The notes beneath the pieces were generated by a model. The model searched no databases. It had not been told where the DNA came from and saw only the letters and a program-made list of their open reading frames with translations. A DNA stretch of 6,530 nt, taken from positions 1 through 6,530 of the forward strand of contig JAIRXO010000101.1 in the NCBI GenBank assembly GCA_031268255.1, read 5' to 3'. This DNA is from Spirochaetaceae bacterium (GTDB lineage Bacteria; Spirochaetota; Spirochaetia; Treponematales; Breznakiellaceae). Of this stretch, positions 1 through 6,496 are shown in pieces. The position numbers were made by a program, and so were the translations under genes. Within the stretch, counting starts at the first letter, position 1. Every line of letters starts with the position of its first letter.

Positions 1-555
1 TTTATATTCTTATTGATAATTAGTTCATGTTCCAGCATACAGGCGGGATTGTATTTATCTTCCATAGATGATATTGACGGAAAAACAGTCTTGGAGAATG
101 AACCGGAGGTAAAAAGATATTTGCAGTTACTTTTGATAGACCCTGACTATTACTCAATCAAGGCATATGAACGAACAGGCGTGAGTTATCAGATAAAACG
201 GACAAAATTACTTGTTCACAGTTTCTATGTAATTATCGAAAATAAAAATATCTTTCATACGCTGAGTTTTTATGGAACGTCCATGGGTTTTTATTCAGAA
301 GGAGCATGGAGATTGGATGGCGATTCAGACAGAATTTCATATACTATGTATATACAGGGCAGTAATGAATGGGATGTCAAAGAAATAAGAATAGAGAATG
401 GCATTGCTGTCTATGAGACGGCAAGAAATATAATCGAAAAGATTGACAGCACTGTAAGATACTATTATAGGGATCATATAAACGATAAGCCAAATGCGGA
501 TAATTGCAATACGGCATTATACGAAACCCTTGTAGAGTTACAGGCGGAACCGTGA
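1..555 (+). CDS. putative lipoprotein of unknown function, 5' end missing
   Basis: The reading frame is open from the first base of the window to a TGA at 553-555, giving 184 visible residues. The first residues read FIFLLIISSC, the hydrophobic end of a signal peptide followed by a lipobox-like ISS-C, with the Cys codon at 28-30. The true start therefore lies upstream of the window, and the in-frame TTG at 13 is inside the signal peptide and unlikely to be the start. The mature part would be about 175 residues, rich in Tyr, Ile and acidic residues, with no further membrane segment and no motif I recognise. It is predicted to be lipid-anchored in an envelope membrane. The gene is AT-rich, unlike the yej genes. 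It converges on yejF with a 35-base gap in which I see no convincing terminator hairpin. The coding call is fairly sure and the lipoprotein call likely; no function can be assigned. Confidence 0.72.
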   Translation, partial: FIFLLIISSCSSIQAGLYLSSIDDIDGKTVLENEPEVKRYLQLLLIDPDYYSIKAYERTGVSYQIKRTKLLVHSFYVIIENKNIFHTLSFYGTSMGFYSEGAWRLDGDSDRISYTMYIQGSNEWDVKEIRIENGIAVYETARNIIEKIDSTVRYYYRDHINDKPNADNCNTALYETLVELQAEP

Positions 556-590
556 GCGGAAATAAACCTTAGGAGACTGATTGGGCGGCC

Positions 591-2201
591 TCATCCGGCA
601 AAGGCGGTCCTGAGGAGTTCCCTGGTATAGTCCTCTTTGGGGTTTTCCAGTATGTCCGCCGTGGGTCCGGCTTCGACAATTTTGCCTGCCTTCATGATAA
701 TGAGATCGGCGCAGAGGCTCCGTACCAGGCGGAGGTCGTGGCTTATAAAGATATACGAAAGGTTCCGTCTTTCCTGGAGTTCCCTGAGGAGTTTTACAAC
801 CTGAAACTGTATGGTCCTGTCGAGGCTTGAGGTGGGTTCGTCCAGGACCAGGATTTCCGGTTCCAGGATGAGGCTGCGGGCCAGGGCTATGCGCTGCCTC
901 TGGCCGCCCGAAAACTCATTGGGGTAGCGGTCCAGAAAGGCTTCGTCGCCCATGCCTGCTTCTTCCAGGGCTTTCCGCACCCGTGCCCGGCGTTCTTCTT
1001 TTGCGCAGAGGCGGTGGATAAAAAGGCCCTCGCCCACAATATTCTCGATGGTCATCCGGGGGTTCAGGGAGCCGTAGGGGTCCTGAAAAATAATCTGCAT
1101 CCTGCGTCTGAGGGGCCGGAGGCTTTTTTCGTCAAGCCCCCCGATTTCCCTGCCGCCAATGACAATGGAGCCGCTGCTCTTTTCCAGCATCAGGAGGGCC
1201 TTGCCCAGGGTGGTTTTGCCCGACCCGCTTTCTCCGGCGATACCCAGGCTCTGTCCCCTGCGGAGCGTAAAGCTCACGCCGTCCACCGCCCTGACATGGT
1301 CCTTTACCCGCCTTAAAAAGCCTTTTTTTATGGGGAAATATACCTTGATATCCCGCGCCTCGGCCACCGCGGGGGCGGAAGTATCGGAGCGGGGTATGGT
1401 ACCCGGCGCGTCTCCCAGGAGCAGTCTGGTGTACTCCTCCCGGGGAGAATCAAAAACGCTTTTCACCGTGCCGCTTTCTATAATCTTTCCGTCCCGCATT
1501 ACCGCCACACGTCCGGCGATTCGCCTGACCACTTCAAGATTATGGGTGATAAAGAGGACGGCCATGCCCAGTTCGTTCTGGAGTTCCTGTATCAGGGTGA
1601 GTATCTGGTCCTGTATGGTTACGTCAAGGGCCGTGGTCGGTTCGTCGGCGATGAGGAGCCGGGGCTTGTTGAGAAGGGCCAGGGCTATCATGACACGCTG
1701 GCGTTCCCCGCCGGAAAGTTCATGGGGATAGGCGCCAAGCCGCTTTCCGGCGTCCCTGAGGCCCACCCGCGTAAGCCAGTCCAGGATAAGGGGCCGGCCT
1801 TTCTGGCGCGAAATGCCCTGATGGAGAAAAAGGGATTCGGCAAGCTGTTTCTCTATGGTATGCAGGGGATTAAGGCTGGTCATGGGTTCCTGAAAAATCA
1901 TCCCCATATCCCTGCCCCGGAATTCCCTGAGTTCTTCTTCTTTTATGGCAAGAATGTTTTTGCCCTGAAAGAGAATTTCCCCGCCGGGGTAGCATATCCA
2001 GTCCTCGTTTATCAGCCGCATCAGGGCCTGGGCGCTGACGGTTTTTCCGCTCCCCGATTCGCCGACCAGGGCAAAGGTTTCGTTTTCGTCAATAAAAAAA
2101 TCAATGCCCCTGACAACTTCCCTGGGGGCCGCTCCGGAGTTTTCCGCCTTTCCGCGGAAGGCCGCGCGGAAGGCTTTGTATTCCACAAGATGGCCTGTCA
2201 T
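591..2201 (-). CDS. yejF: YejF-type peptide ABC transporter, fused double ATP-binding protein
   Basis: This is a cytoplasmic ATPase of 536 residues with two complete nucleotide-binding domains in one chain, as expected for YejF (about 530 residues in E. coli). Domain 1 has Walker A GESGSGKT at 47-54, Q-loop Gln104, signature LSGGERQR at 162-169, Walker B ending D186-E187 and H-loop His220. Domain 2 has Walker A GESGSGKT at 323-330, Q-loop Gln373, signature FSGGQRQR at 430-437, Walker B ending D454-E455 and His488. All catalytic motifs are intact in both halves, so both sites should hydrolyse ATP. It would power peptide import through YejB and YejE. The ATG at 2201 overlaps the yejE stop as ATGA, which supports this start; an AAGG-containing ribosome site precedes it. 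It is the last gene of the operon. Generic oligopeptide/dipeptide ATPases are the alternative, but the fused architecture and neighbours point to YejF. Confidence 0.95.
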   Translation of the reverse strand: MTGHLVEYKAFRAAFRGKAENSGAAPREVVRGIDFFIDENETFALVGESGSGKTVSAQALMRLINEDWICYPGGEILFQGKNILAIKEEELREFRGRDMGMIFQEPMTSLNPLHTIEKQLAESLFLHQGISRQKGRPLILDWLTRVGLRDAGKRLGAYPHELSGGERQRVMIALALLNKPRLLIADEPTTALDVTIQDQILTLIQELQNELGMAVLFITHNLEVVRRIAGRVAVMRDGKIIESGTVKSVFDSPREEYTRLLLGDAPGTIPRSDTSAPAVAEARDIKVYFPIKKGFLRRVKDHVRAVDGVSFTLRRGQSLGIAGESGSGKTTLGKALLMLEKSSGSIVIGGREIGGLDEKSLRPLRRRMQIIFQDPYGSLNPRMTIENIVGEGLFIHRLCAKEERRARVRKALEEAGMGDEAFLDRYPNEFSGGQRQRIALARSLILEPEILVLDEPTSSLDRTIQFQVVKLLRELQERRNLSYIFISHDLRLVRSLCADLIIMKAGKIVEAGPTADILENPKEDYTRELLRTAFAG

Positions 2202-3277
2202 ATATTCCGCCTTGGATCAAAGGCGTCCCGTATTCCCTCGCCTATAAACACCAGGAGGGTAAGGGTAAGGGCCAGAATGACAAAGGCCGCTATGCCCAGC
2301 CAGGGCGCCTGAAGATTTGCCTTGCCCTGGGCAAGGAGTTCCCCCAAAGAAGGGGAGCCCACCGGAAGGCCGAAGCCAAGAAAATCAAGGGAGGTCAGGG
2401 TGGTAATGGAGCCGCCCAGTATAAAGGGAAGATAGCTCAGGGCGCTGGTCATGGCGTTGGGGAGTATGTGGACAAACATGATGCGGCTGTGCCTCATGCC
2501 CATGGCCCTCGCGGCCAGCACATATTCAAAATTTCTGGCCCTCAGGAATTCGGCCCGCACCACACCCACCAGGCTCATCCAGCCAAAGAGGAGGGTAATG
2601 CCCAGGAGCCAGAAAAAATTCGGCTCTATGATGCTGGACAGTATGATGAGGAGAAAGAGAGTCGGCATGCCCGACCAGACCTCCATAAAGCGTTGAAAAA
2701 TAATATCCAGCTTCCCGCCGTAGTAGCCCTGCAGGGCTCCCAGGGTAACGCCTATTATCGACGAAAAAAAAGTCAGCGTAAGGCCAAAGAGTACCGAAAT
2801 CCTGAATCCGTACAGGAGGCGGGCGGCCACATCCCGGCCCCGGTCATCGGTTCCAAACCAGTTCTCCTTGCTTGGCGGCGAAGGGGCGGGACTGGGCAGG
2901 GTGTAGTTTATGGTATTGTAGCTGAACGCTATGGGAGGCATGATCATCCAGCCCCTTGATTCGATGCGTTCGATAATATAGGGATCGCGGTAATCGGCGT
3001 TAATGTCGAATTCGCCGTCAAAGACAAGCTCCGAATAATTTTTGAACACCGGAAAGTAGAATTTGCCGCCGTAGCGCACCAGAATGGGCCGGTCATTGGC
3101 CACACATTCGGAGAAAAGGCTGATGACAAAAAGCGCGCCGAAAATCCACAGGGACACATAGCCCCGTTTGTGCCGCTTAAAGCGTTCCCAGCGCCCGGGC
3201 CTCCCGGATGTTTTAGCGCCGCCCTCTCCGCCCGGAGCGGCGTGTTTTTTCCAGAGGGAAAAGGAAAATTTTTTCAT
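2198..3277 (-). CDS. yejE: YejE-type peptide ABC transporter permease (DppC-like)
   Basis: This is an inner-membrane permease of 359 residues that pairs with YejB to form the transport channel. A first membrane segment lies at about 41-57. A long extracytoplasmic region (about 58-155) follows, ending in the DppC-family motif around FGTDDRGRDV (141-150). The remaining membrane segments lie at about 158-181, 203-217, 221-240, 277-299 and 328-346. The cytoplasmic EAA-type loop that contacts the ATPase is at about 254-278 (LAARAMGMRHSRI, then LPNA). The C-terminus DAFDPRRN is typical of the family. The N-terminus carries about 18 more residues, basic and Gly-rich, than I recall for E. coli YejE (341 residues). 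The ATG at 3277 overlaps the yejB stop in an ATGA, with GAGG seven bases upstream. The long YejE-like extracytoplasmic region distinguishes it from ordinary DppC. Confidence 0.95.
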   Translation of the reverse strand: MKKFSFSLWKKHAAPGGEGGAKTSGRPGRWERFKRHKRGYVSLWIFGALFVISLFSECVANDRPILVRYGGKFYFPVFKNYSELVFDGEFDINADYRDPYIIERIESRGWMIMPPIAFSYNTINYTLPSPAPSPPSKENWFGTDDRGRDVAARLLYGFRISVLFGLTLTFFSSIIGVTLGALQGYYGGKLDIIFQRFMEVWSGMPTLFLLIILSSIIEPNFFWLLGITLLFGWMSLVGVVRAEFLRARNFEYVLAARAMGMRHSRIMFVHILPNAMTSALSYLPFILGGSITTLTSLDFLGFGLPVGSPSLGELLAQGKANLQAPWLGIAAFVILALTLTLLVFIGEGIRDAFDPRRNI

Positions 3278-4371
3278 CGCCGCGCCTCAAAGTCGATGCG
3301 GGGGTCAATGAGGGTATACATGATGTCGCTTACCAGGGAGAGAAACAGGCCCAAAAGGGTAAAGATATACAATGTGGCGAAGATCACCGGATAGTCCCGC
3401 TGCATGGTTGACTCAAAGCCCAGAAGCCCCAGGCCCTCCAGGGAAAAAATCACCTCGATCAGCACCGAGCCGGTAAAGAACATGGAAATAAAGGCCGAGG
3501 GAAAACCGGCTATGACAATGAGCATGGCGTTGCGGAATACATGTTTAAGAAGTATGGCCCGTTCGGTAAGCCCCTTGGCCTTGGCCGTCATCACATACTG
3601 CTTGTGGATTTCGTCAAGGAAAGAATTTTTGGTCAGCATGGTAAGGGACGCGAAGCCGCCTATGATCATGGCGCTGATGGGCAGGACCAGGTGCCAGAAA
3701 TAGTCGAGTATTTTTCCGGCAAGGCTCATGCCCTGCCCGTCAACGGAAAAAAGCCCCCTCAGGGGAAAAATCTTGAGGAAGCTGCCGCCGGCGAAAAGCA
3801 CTACCAGGAGTACGGCAAAGAGGAAGGACGGAATGGCGTTGCCCAGCACCACGGCGGTACTGGTCCACAGGTCAAAACGGCTGCCGTTTCTCACCGCCTT
3901 GCGTATCCCCAGGGGTATGGATACCAGGTAGATAATCAGGGTACTCCACAGGCCCAGGGAAACTGATACCGGAAGCCTTTCCGCTATGAGGCCGAGGACC
4001 GACCTTCCCCTGAAAAGGCTTTCGCCAAAATTAAAAGTCGCGTAGTTTTTAAGCATATCAAGGTAGCGTACCCAGACAGGCTTGTCAAAGCCGTAGCGTT
4101 TTTCAATCTCCGCTATGACTTCGGGATCAAGACCACGGGCACCCCGGTAGGCGCTGTCGCCGGTCCTGCCCTGGCTTTGCCCGCCGCTTTCCTCTCTGCC
4201 GCCCCCCGAAATCCTCTCCATGGGCGCCCCTTCGCCAAGGCCCTGCATATTCGCTATGGCCTGGTCCACCGGGCCTCCGGGGGCAATCTGGACAATAAAA
4301 AAATTGATGGTGATGATGGCCCAGAGGGTGGGAATAATCAGCAGGAGGCGCCGTCCAATATAGGCAATCAT
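3274..4371 (-). CDS. yejB: YejB-type peptide ABC transporter permease (DppB-like)
   Basis: This is an inner-membrane permease of 365 residues (E. coli YejB has 364) and the partner of YejE. The N-terminus MIAYIGRRLLLIIPTLW closely matches E. coli YejB (MGAYLIRRLLL) as I recall it. Membrane segments are at about 9-29, 135-157, 170-195, 226-246, 281-302 and 328-350. The EAA loop for ATPase contact is at about 261-282 (TAKAKGLTERAILLKH). The C-terminus has the usual IDPRIDFE ending. A Gly/Ser/Arg-rich stretch at about 44-77 in the first extracytoplasmic loop replaces a similarly variable stretch in E. coli. A longer frame begins at GTG 4380, but the ATG at 4371 matches the family N-terminus, overlaps the yejA stop as ATGA and has GGTGG five bases upstream, so I chose it. 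The close match to YejB makes a different DppB-like permease unlikely. Confidence 0.95.
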   Translation of the reverse strand: MIAYIGRRLLLIIPTLWAIITINFFIVQIAPGGPVDQAIANMQGLGEGAPMERISGGGREESGGQSQGRTGDSAYRGARGLDPEVIAEIEKRYGFDKPVWVRYLDMLKNYATFNFGESLFRGRSVLGLIAERLPVSVSLGLWSTLIIYLVSIPLGIRKAVRNGSRFDLWTSTAVVLGNAIPSFLFAVLLVVLFAGGSFLKIFPLRGLFSVDGQGMSLAGKILDYFWHLVLPISAMIIGGFASLTMLTKNSFLDEIHKQYVMTAKAKGLTERAILLKHVFRNAMLIVIAGFPSAFISMFFTGSVLIEVIFSLEGLGLLGFESTMQRDYPVIFATLYIFTLLGLFLSLVSDIMYTLIDPRIDFEARR

Positions 4372-6197
4372 CGTATCCACCAGGTATCCAGGCCCACGTC
4401 GTATTTGGGCCTGAGATTTGGCCTGCCGAATTTATCGGCATAGGCCAGACGGAATTTCGCGATGTGCCAGTGGGGTATCACATAATGATTCCAGGTAAGC
4501 ACCCGGTCAAGGGCCCGGCCCCAGGCAAGCAGGGCTTCCCTGTCCCCCTGATGGTTTATGATGCCTTCCACAAGGTAATCCACGGCGCTGTCCGACACCC
4601 CCGCGGTATTCCAGGTTGAATCAATAAACGCCGAATGCCATCTCTGGAGCAGTCCCGAATCGGGAAAATAATTGGCATCGTACCCTTCGTTTATTATATC
4701 AAAATCCCGGGAACGCAGACGGTTGACATACTGGCTTACATCCACCTGGCGTATGCGCATAACAATGCCGTAGCGTTCCAGATTGCGCTGCAGGGGAACC
4801 GCGGTGCGCTCGGACGAAACATCATAGATCAAAAGTTCAAAGTTCATCTGCTCGCCTGATTCCCGGTTTATCATTCTGCCCTGCCTGAGTTCCCAGCCCG
4901 CTTCGTTAAAGAGGGCCAGGGCCTCCCGCATCTGGGGCCGTATAAACCCCGAACCGTCGCTTACCGGGGGCTTGTATTCCCCGGTAAAGACCTCAGGAGG
5001 TATACGGTCCCTTATGGGCAGAAGCACCGCCAGTTCGTCATCGCCGGGAAGGGAACGGGCCTCGTATTCAGTATTCTGAAAGTAACTCCGTGTCCGGGTA
5101 TACTGGCCGTAAAACAGGTTCTTGTTCATCCATTCAAAATCCATGAGATAGTTAAGGGCCATCCTGACCCGGCGGTCGGCAAACACCGGCCTCTGAATGT
5201 TAAAAACAAAAGCCTGCATGTTTTGGGGTATCTCGTGGGGAATTTCTTCTTTGACTATGCGCCCCTGTTCAATCAGTTTTCCCGTATAGTTTACCACCCA
5301 GTTCATGGCCACGTTTTCTACCCTGAGATCGTATTCCCCGGCCTTAAAAGCCTCAAAGGCCACATTGGCGTCCCGGTAGTAATCGTAGCGTATGGTATCA
5401 AAATTGTAAGAACCCCGGTTTACCGGAAGGTCTTTGGCCCAATAATCCTCAACCCGTTCCAGAACCACATACTGGCCCATGCTGTAGTCCCTGACCCTGT
5501 AGGCCCCGGTGCCCAGAGGAGGGCTGAGGAGGGGTTCGGAAAAATCGCGGCCTTCCCAAAAACGTTTGGGAAAAACCGGCAGGGTGCAGAGGTCCACCAT
5601 CATTTCCTTGTCTCCGCTTTCAGGCAGATCAAAACGGACCCGCCGGCTGTCCAGAGCCCTGACGCTGACCCCCTCAAAACGGGTCTTGAAAAAGGGGACG
5701 CCTTTTTCGTAGATAATGGTGAAGGAAAAGGCGGCGTCCTCGGCGGTGATGGGCTGGCCTTCCTGATCCCGGGCGGCGCTGTTGATGTAGAGGATGAAGA
5801 AAGAGTAATCCTCGGCGTATTCGATTTTTTCCGCCACCAGGGGATAGTACACGCCGCTTTCGTCCAGGGAACCTGTCATAAGGGTATCGTAAAAATAGGT
5901 CCACCCCGCCGCGCAGCTTCCCCGCAGGGCGTAGCGGTGAAAATTATCATAGGTCCCTACAGCCGAGAGGGTAAGGGAACCGCCCTTGGGCGCGTCAGGG
6001 TTTACATACTCAAAGCAGGAAAACCCGTCCTGGTACTTTGGCTCTCCCAGCATGGAAACGGAAAAAGCGGTAATGGTCCTCACCGGCGCGCGCTGAGACG
6101 CGGAGGAGGAACCCTCCCCGGAACTCTGGGCGCGGACAGGCGCGGAAAACCCCGCAAGCAGGACAAAGAAAAAAAGCATCGCCCGGCGGATAATCAT
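4368..6197 (-). CDS. yejA: YejA-type periplasmic peptide-binding protein (solute-binding family 5)
   Basis: This is an extracellular solute-binding protein of 609 residues (E. coli YejA about 604), the substrate receptor of the Yej importer. Residues 1-23 form a signal peptide: basic MIIRR, a hydrophobic core, then VRA before Gln24, which suits signal peptidase I. There is no lipobox, so the protein is probably soluble in the periplasm. A Ser/Gly-rich linker (about 24-39) precedes the family-5 fold. YejA-like landmarks include LGEPKY (50-55), YVNPDAPKGG (64-73), LPVNRG (257-262), FDTIRYDYY (266-274), FNIQRPVF (332-339), SYFQNTEY (371-378) and the end GLDTWW (602-607). The chain stops three residues after that point, whereas I recall a tail of about 15 or more residues in E. 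coli. The frame extends to a GTG at 6290, but ATG 6197 gives a proper signal peptide and has a strong ribosome site, so it is the start. It is the first gene of the operon. Confidence 0.95.
   Translation of the reverse strand: MIIRRAMLFFFVLLAGFSAPVRAQSSGEGSSSASQRAPVRTITAFSVSMLGEPKYQDGFSCFEYVNPDAPKGGSLTLSAVGTYDNFHRYALRGSCAAGWTYFYDTLMTGSLDESGVYYPLVAEKIEYAEDYSFFILYINSAARDQEGQPITAEDAAFSFTIIYEKGVPFFKTRFEGVSVRALDSRRVRFDLPESGDKEMMVDLCTLPVFPKRFWEGRDFSEPLLSPPLGTGAYRVRDYSMGQYVVLERVEDYWAKDLPVNRGSYNFDTIRYDYYRDANVAFEAFKAGEYDLRVENVAMNWVVNYTGKLIEQGRIVKEEIPHEIPQNMQAFVFNIQRPVFADRRVRMALNYLMDFEWMNKNLFYGQYTRTRSYFQNTEYEARSLPGDDELAVLLPIRDRIPPEVFTGEYKPPVSDGSGFIRPQMREALALFNEAGWELRQGRMINRESGEQMNFELLIYDVSSERTAVPLQRNLERYGIVMRIRQVDVSQYVNRLRSRDFDIINEGYDANYFPDSGLLQRWHSAFIDSTWNTAGVSDSAVDYLVEGIINHQGDREALLAWGRALDRVLTWNHYVIPHWHIAKFRLAYADKFGRPNLRPKYDVGLDTWWIR
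4377..4381 (-). promoter_or_regulatory. ribosome binding site deciding the yejB start
   Basis: On the minus strand GGTGG lies five bases before ATG 4371. It fits this start, not the GTG at 4380, which lies within the site. It sits inside the last codons of yejA, as expected for translational coupling. Confidence 0.5.
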
Positions 6198-6200
6198 GTT

Positions 6201-6208
6201 CCCTCCCC
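6201..6208 (-). promoter_or_regulatory. strong Shine-Dalgarno site of yejA
   Basis: On the minus strand GGGGAGGG ends three bases before ATG 6197 (spacing about four from the GGAGG core). It places the yejA start at the signal-peptide Met rather than at the upstream in-frame GTG 6290. The site is purine-rich and probably efficient. Confidence 0.75.
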
Positions 6209-6234
6209 GGTTTGTTTTGTTAAAGGCCAATTCA

Positions 6235-6263
6235 AAAATAACCGAGTTTTGCGATTGACTCAA
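6235..6263 (-). promoter_or_regulatory. candidate sigma70-type promoter of the yej operon
   Basis: On the minus strand TTGAGT (6263-6258) and TATTTT (6240-6235) are separated by exactly 17 bases. Each hexamer matches consensus at four of six positions. Transcription would begin near 6228, leaving a leader of about 30 bases before ATG 6197. It also supports ATG 6197, because the longer frame from 6290 would start upstream of this promoter. This is an inference from spacing and similarity only. Confidence 0.4.
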
Positions 6264-6318
6264 GATACCAGCAATGCAGAATTGAACCACAGAACGCTTG
6301 CCCCGGATTTCAAACGGC

Positions 6319-6347
6319 TTGACAAAAAACCGCCTCTTTTATAGGAT
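6319..6347 (+). promoter_or_regulatory. candidate promoter of the tRNA-Gln gene
   Basis: A perfect TTGACA (6319-6324) is followed after 17 bases by TAGGAT (6342-6347), which matches the -10 consensus at four of six positions. Transcription would begin near 6354, about 30 bases before the tRNA. It is divergent from the candidate yej promoter. The -10 box lies between the arms of a short inverted repeat. Confidence 0.6.
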
Positions 6348-6356
6348 TCAAGGCGG
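6330..6356. repeat. 6-bp inverted repeat flanking the tRNA promoter -10 box
   Basis: CCGCCT (6330-6335) and AGGCGG (6351-6356) are perfect inverted copies separated by 15 bases that contain the -10 hexamer. The arms do not extend further. The arrangement could be an operator or just chance; no T-tract follows, so it is not a terminator. Confidence 0.45.
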
Positions 6357-6382
6357 GTTAATACGCGCGGTGATACGCACTC

Positions 6383-6453
6383 TCCCCGGTTGTGTAATGG
6401 TAGCACAGCAGACTCTGGATCTGTTTGTGGGGGTTCGAATCCTCCCTGGGGAA
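6383..6453 (+). tRNA. tRNA-Gln (anticodon CUG)
   Basis: The cloverleaf folds fully. The acceptor is 6383-6389 with 6446-6452 (U-A first pair, one G-U), with discriminator A at 6453. The D stem is 6392-6395 with 6403-6406 around loop AATGGTA. The anticodon stem is 6408-6412 with 6420-6424 around loop CTCTGGA, which places anticodon CTG at 6415-6417. The variable loop is four bases, and the T stem is 6429-6433 with 6441-6445 around TTCGAAT. The D-arm sequence GTGTAATGGTAGCAC is typical of bacterial tRNA-Gln, and the anticodon reads CAG. The 3' CCA is not encoded (AAAAA follows), so the host must add it with a nucleotidyltransferase. No terminator hairpin is evident downstream. Confidence 0.95.
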
Positions 6454-6496
6454 AAAGATAATTCATTATAATACAACAACTTACAAAATCAACATT

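Noticed and set aside
556..590. Possible shared terminator between the convergent lipoprotein gene and yejF
   Set aside because: I could not find a stable stem with a T-tract on either strand in this 35-base gap.
1542..2312. Open frame of 256 codons on the + strand opposite yejF and the end of yejE
   Set aside because: It is antisense to conserved ATPase motifs and spans a gene junction, with no ribosome site or recognisable domain.
5223..6344. Open frame of 373 codons on the + strand opposite yejA
   Set aside because: It lies antisense to a strongly conserved gene, its translation resembles no protein family I know, and it runs on through the intergenic promoter region. It is a by-product of the G+C-rich codon use of yejA.
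6467..6472. Perfect TATAAT on the + strand after the tRNA
   Set aside because: No -35-like hexamer lies 16-18 bases upstream (CCCTGG is there) and no gene follows on that strand; it is simply in an AT-rich gap.
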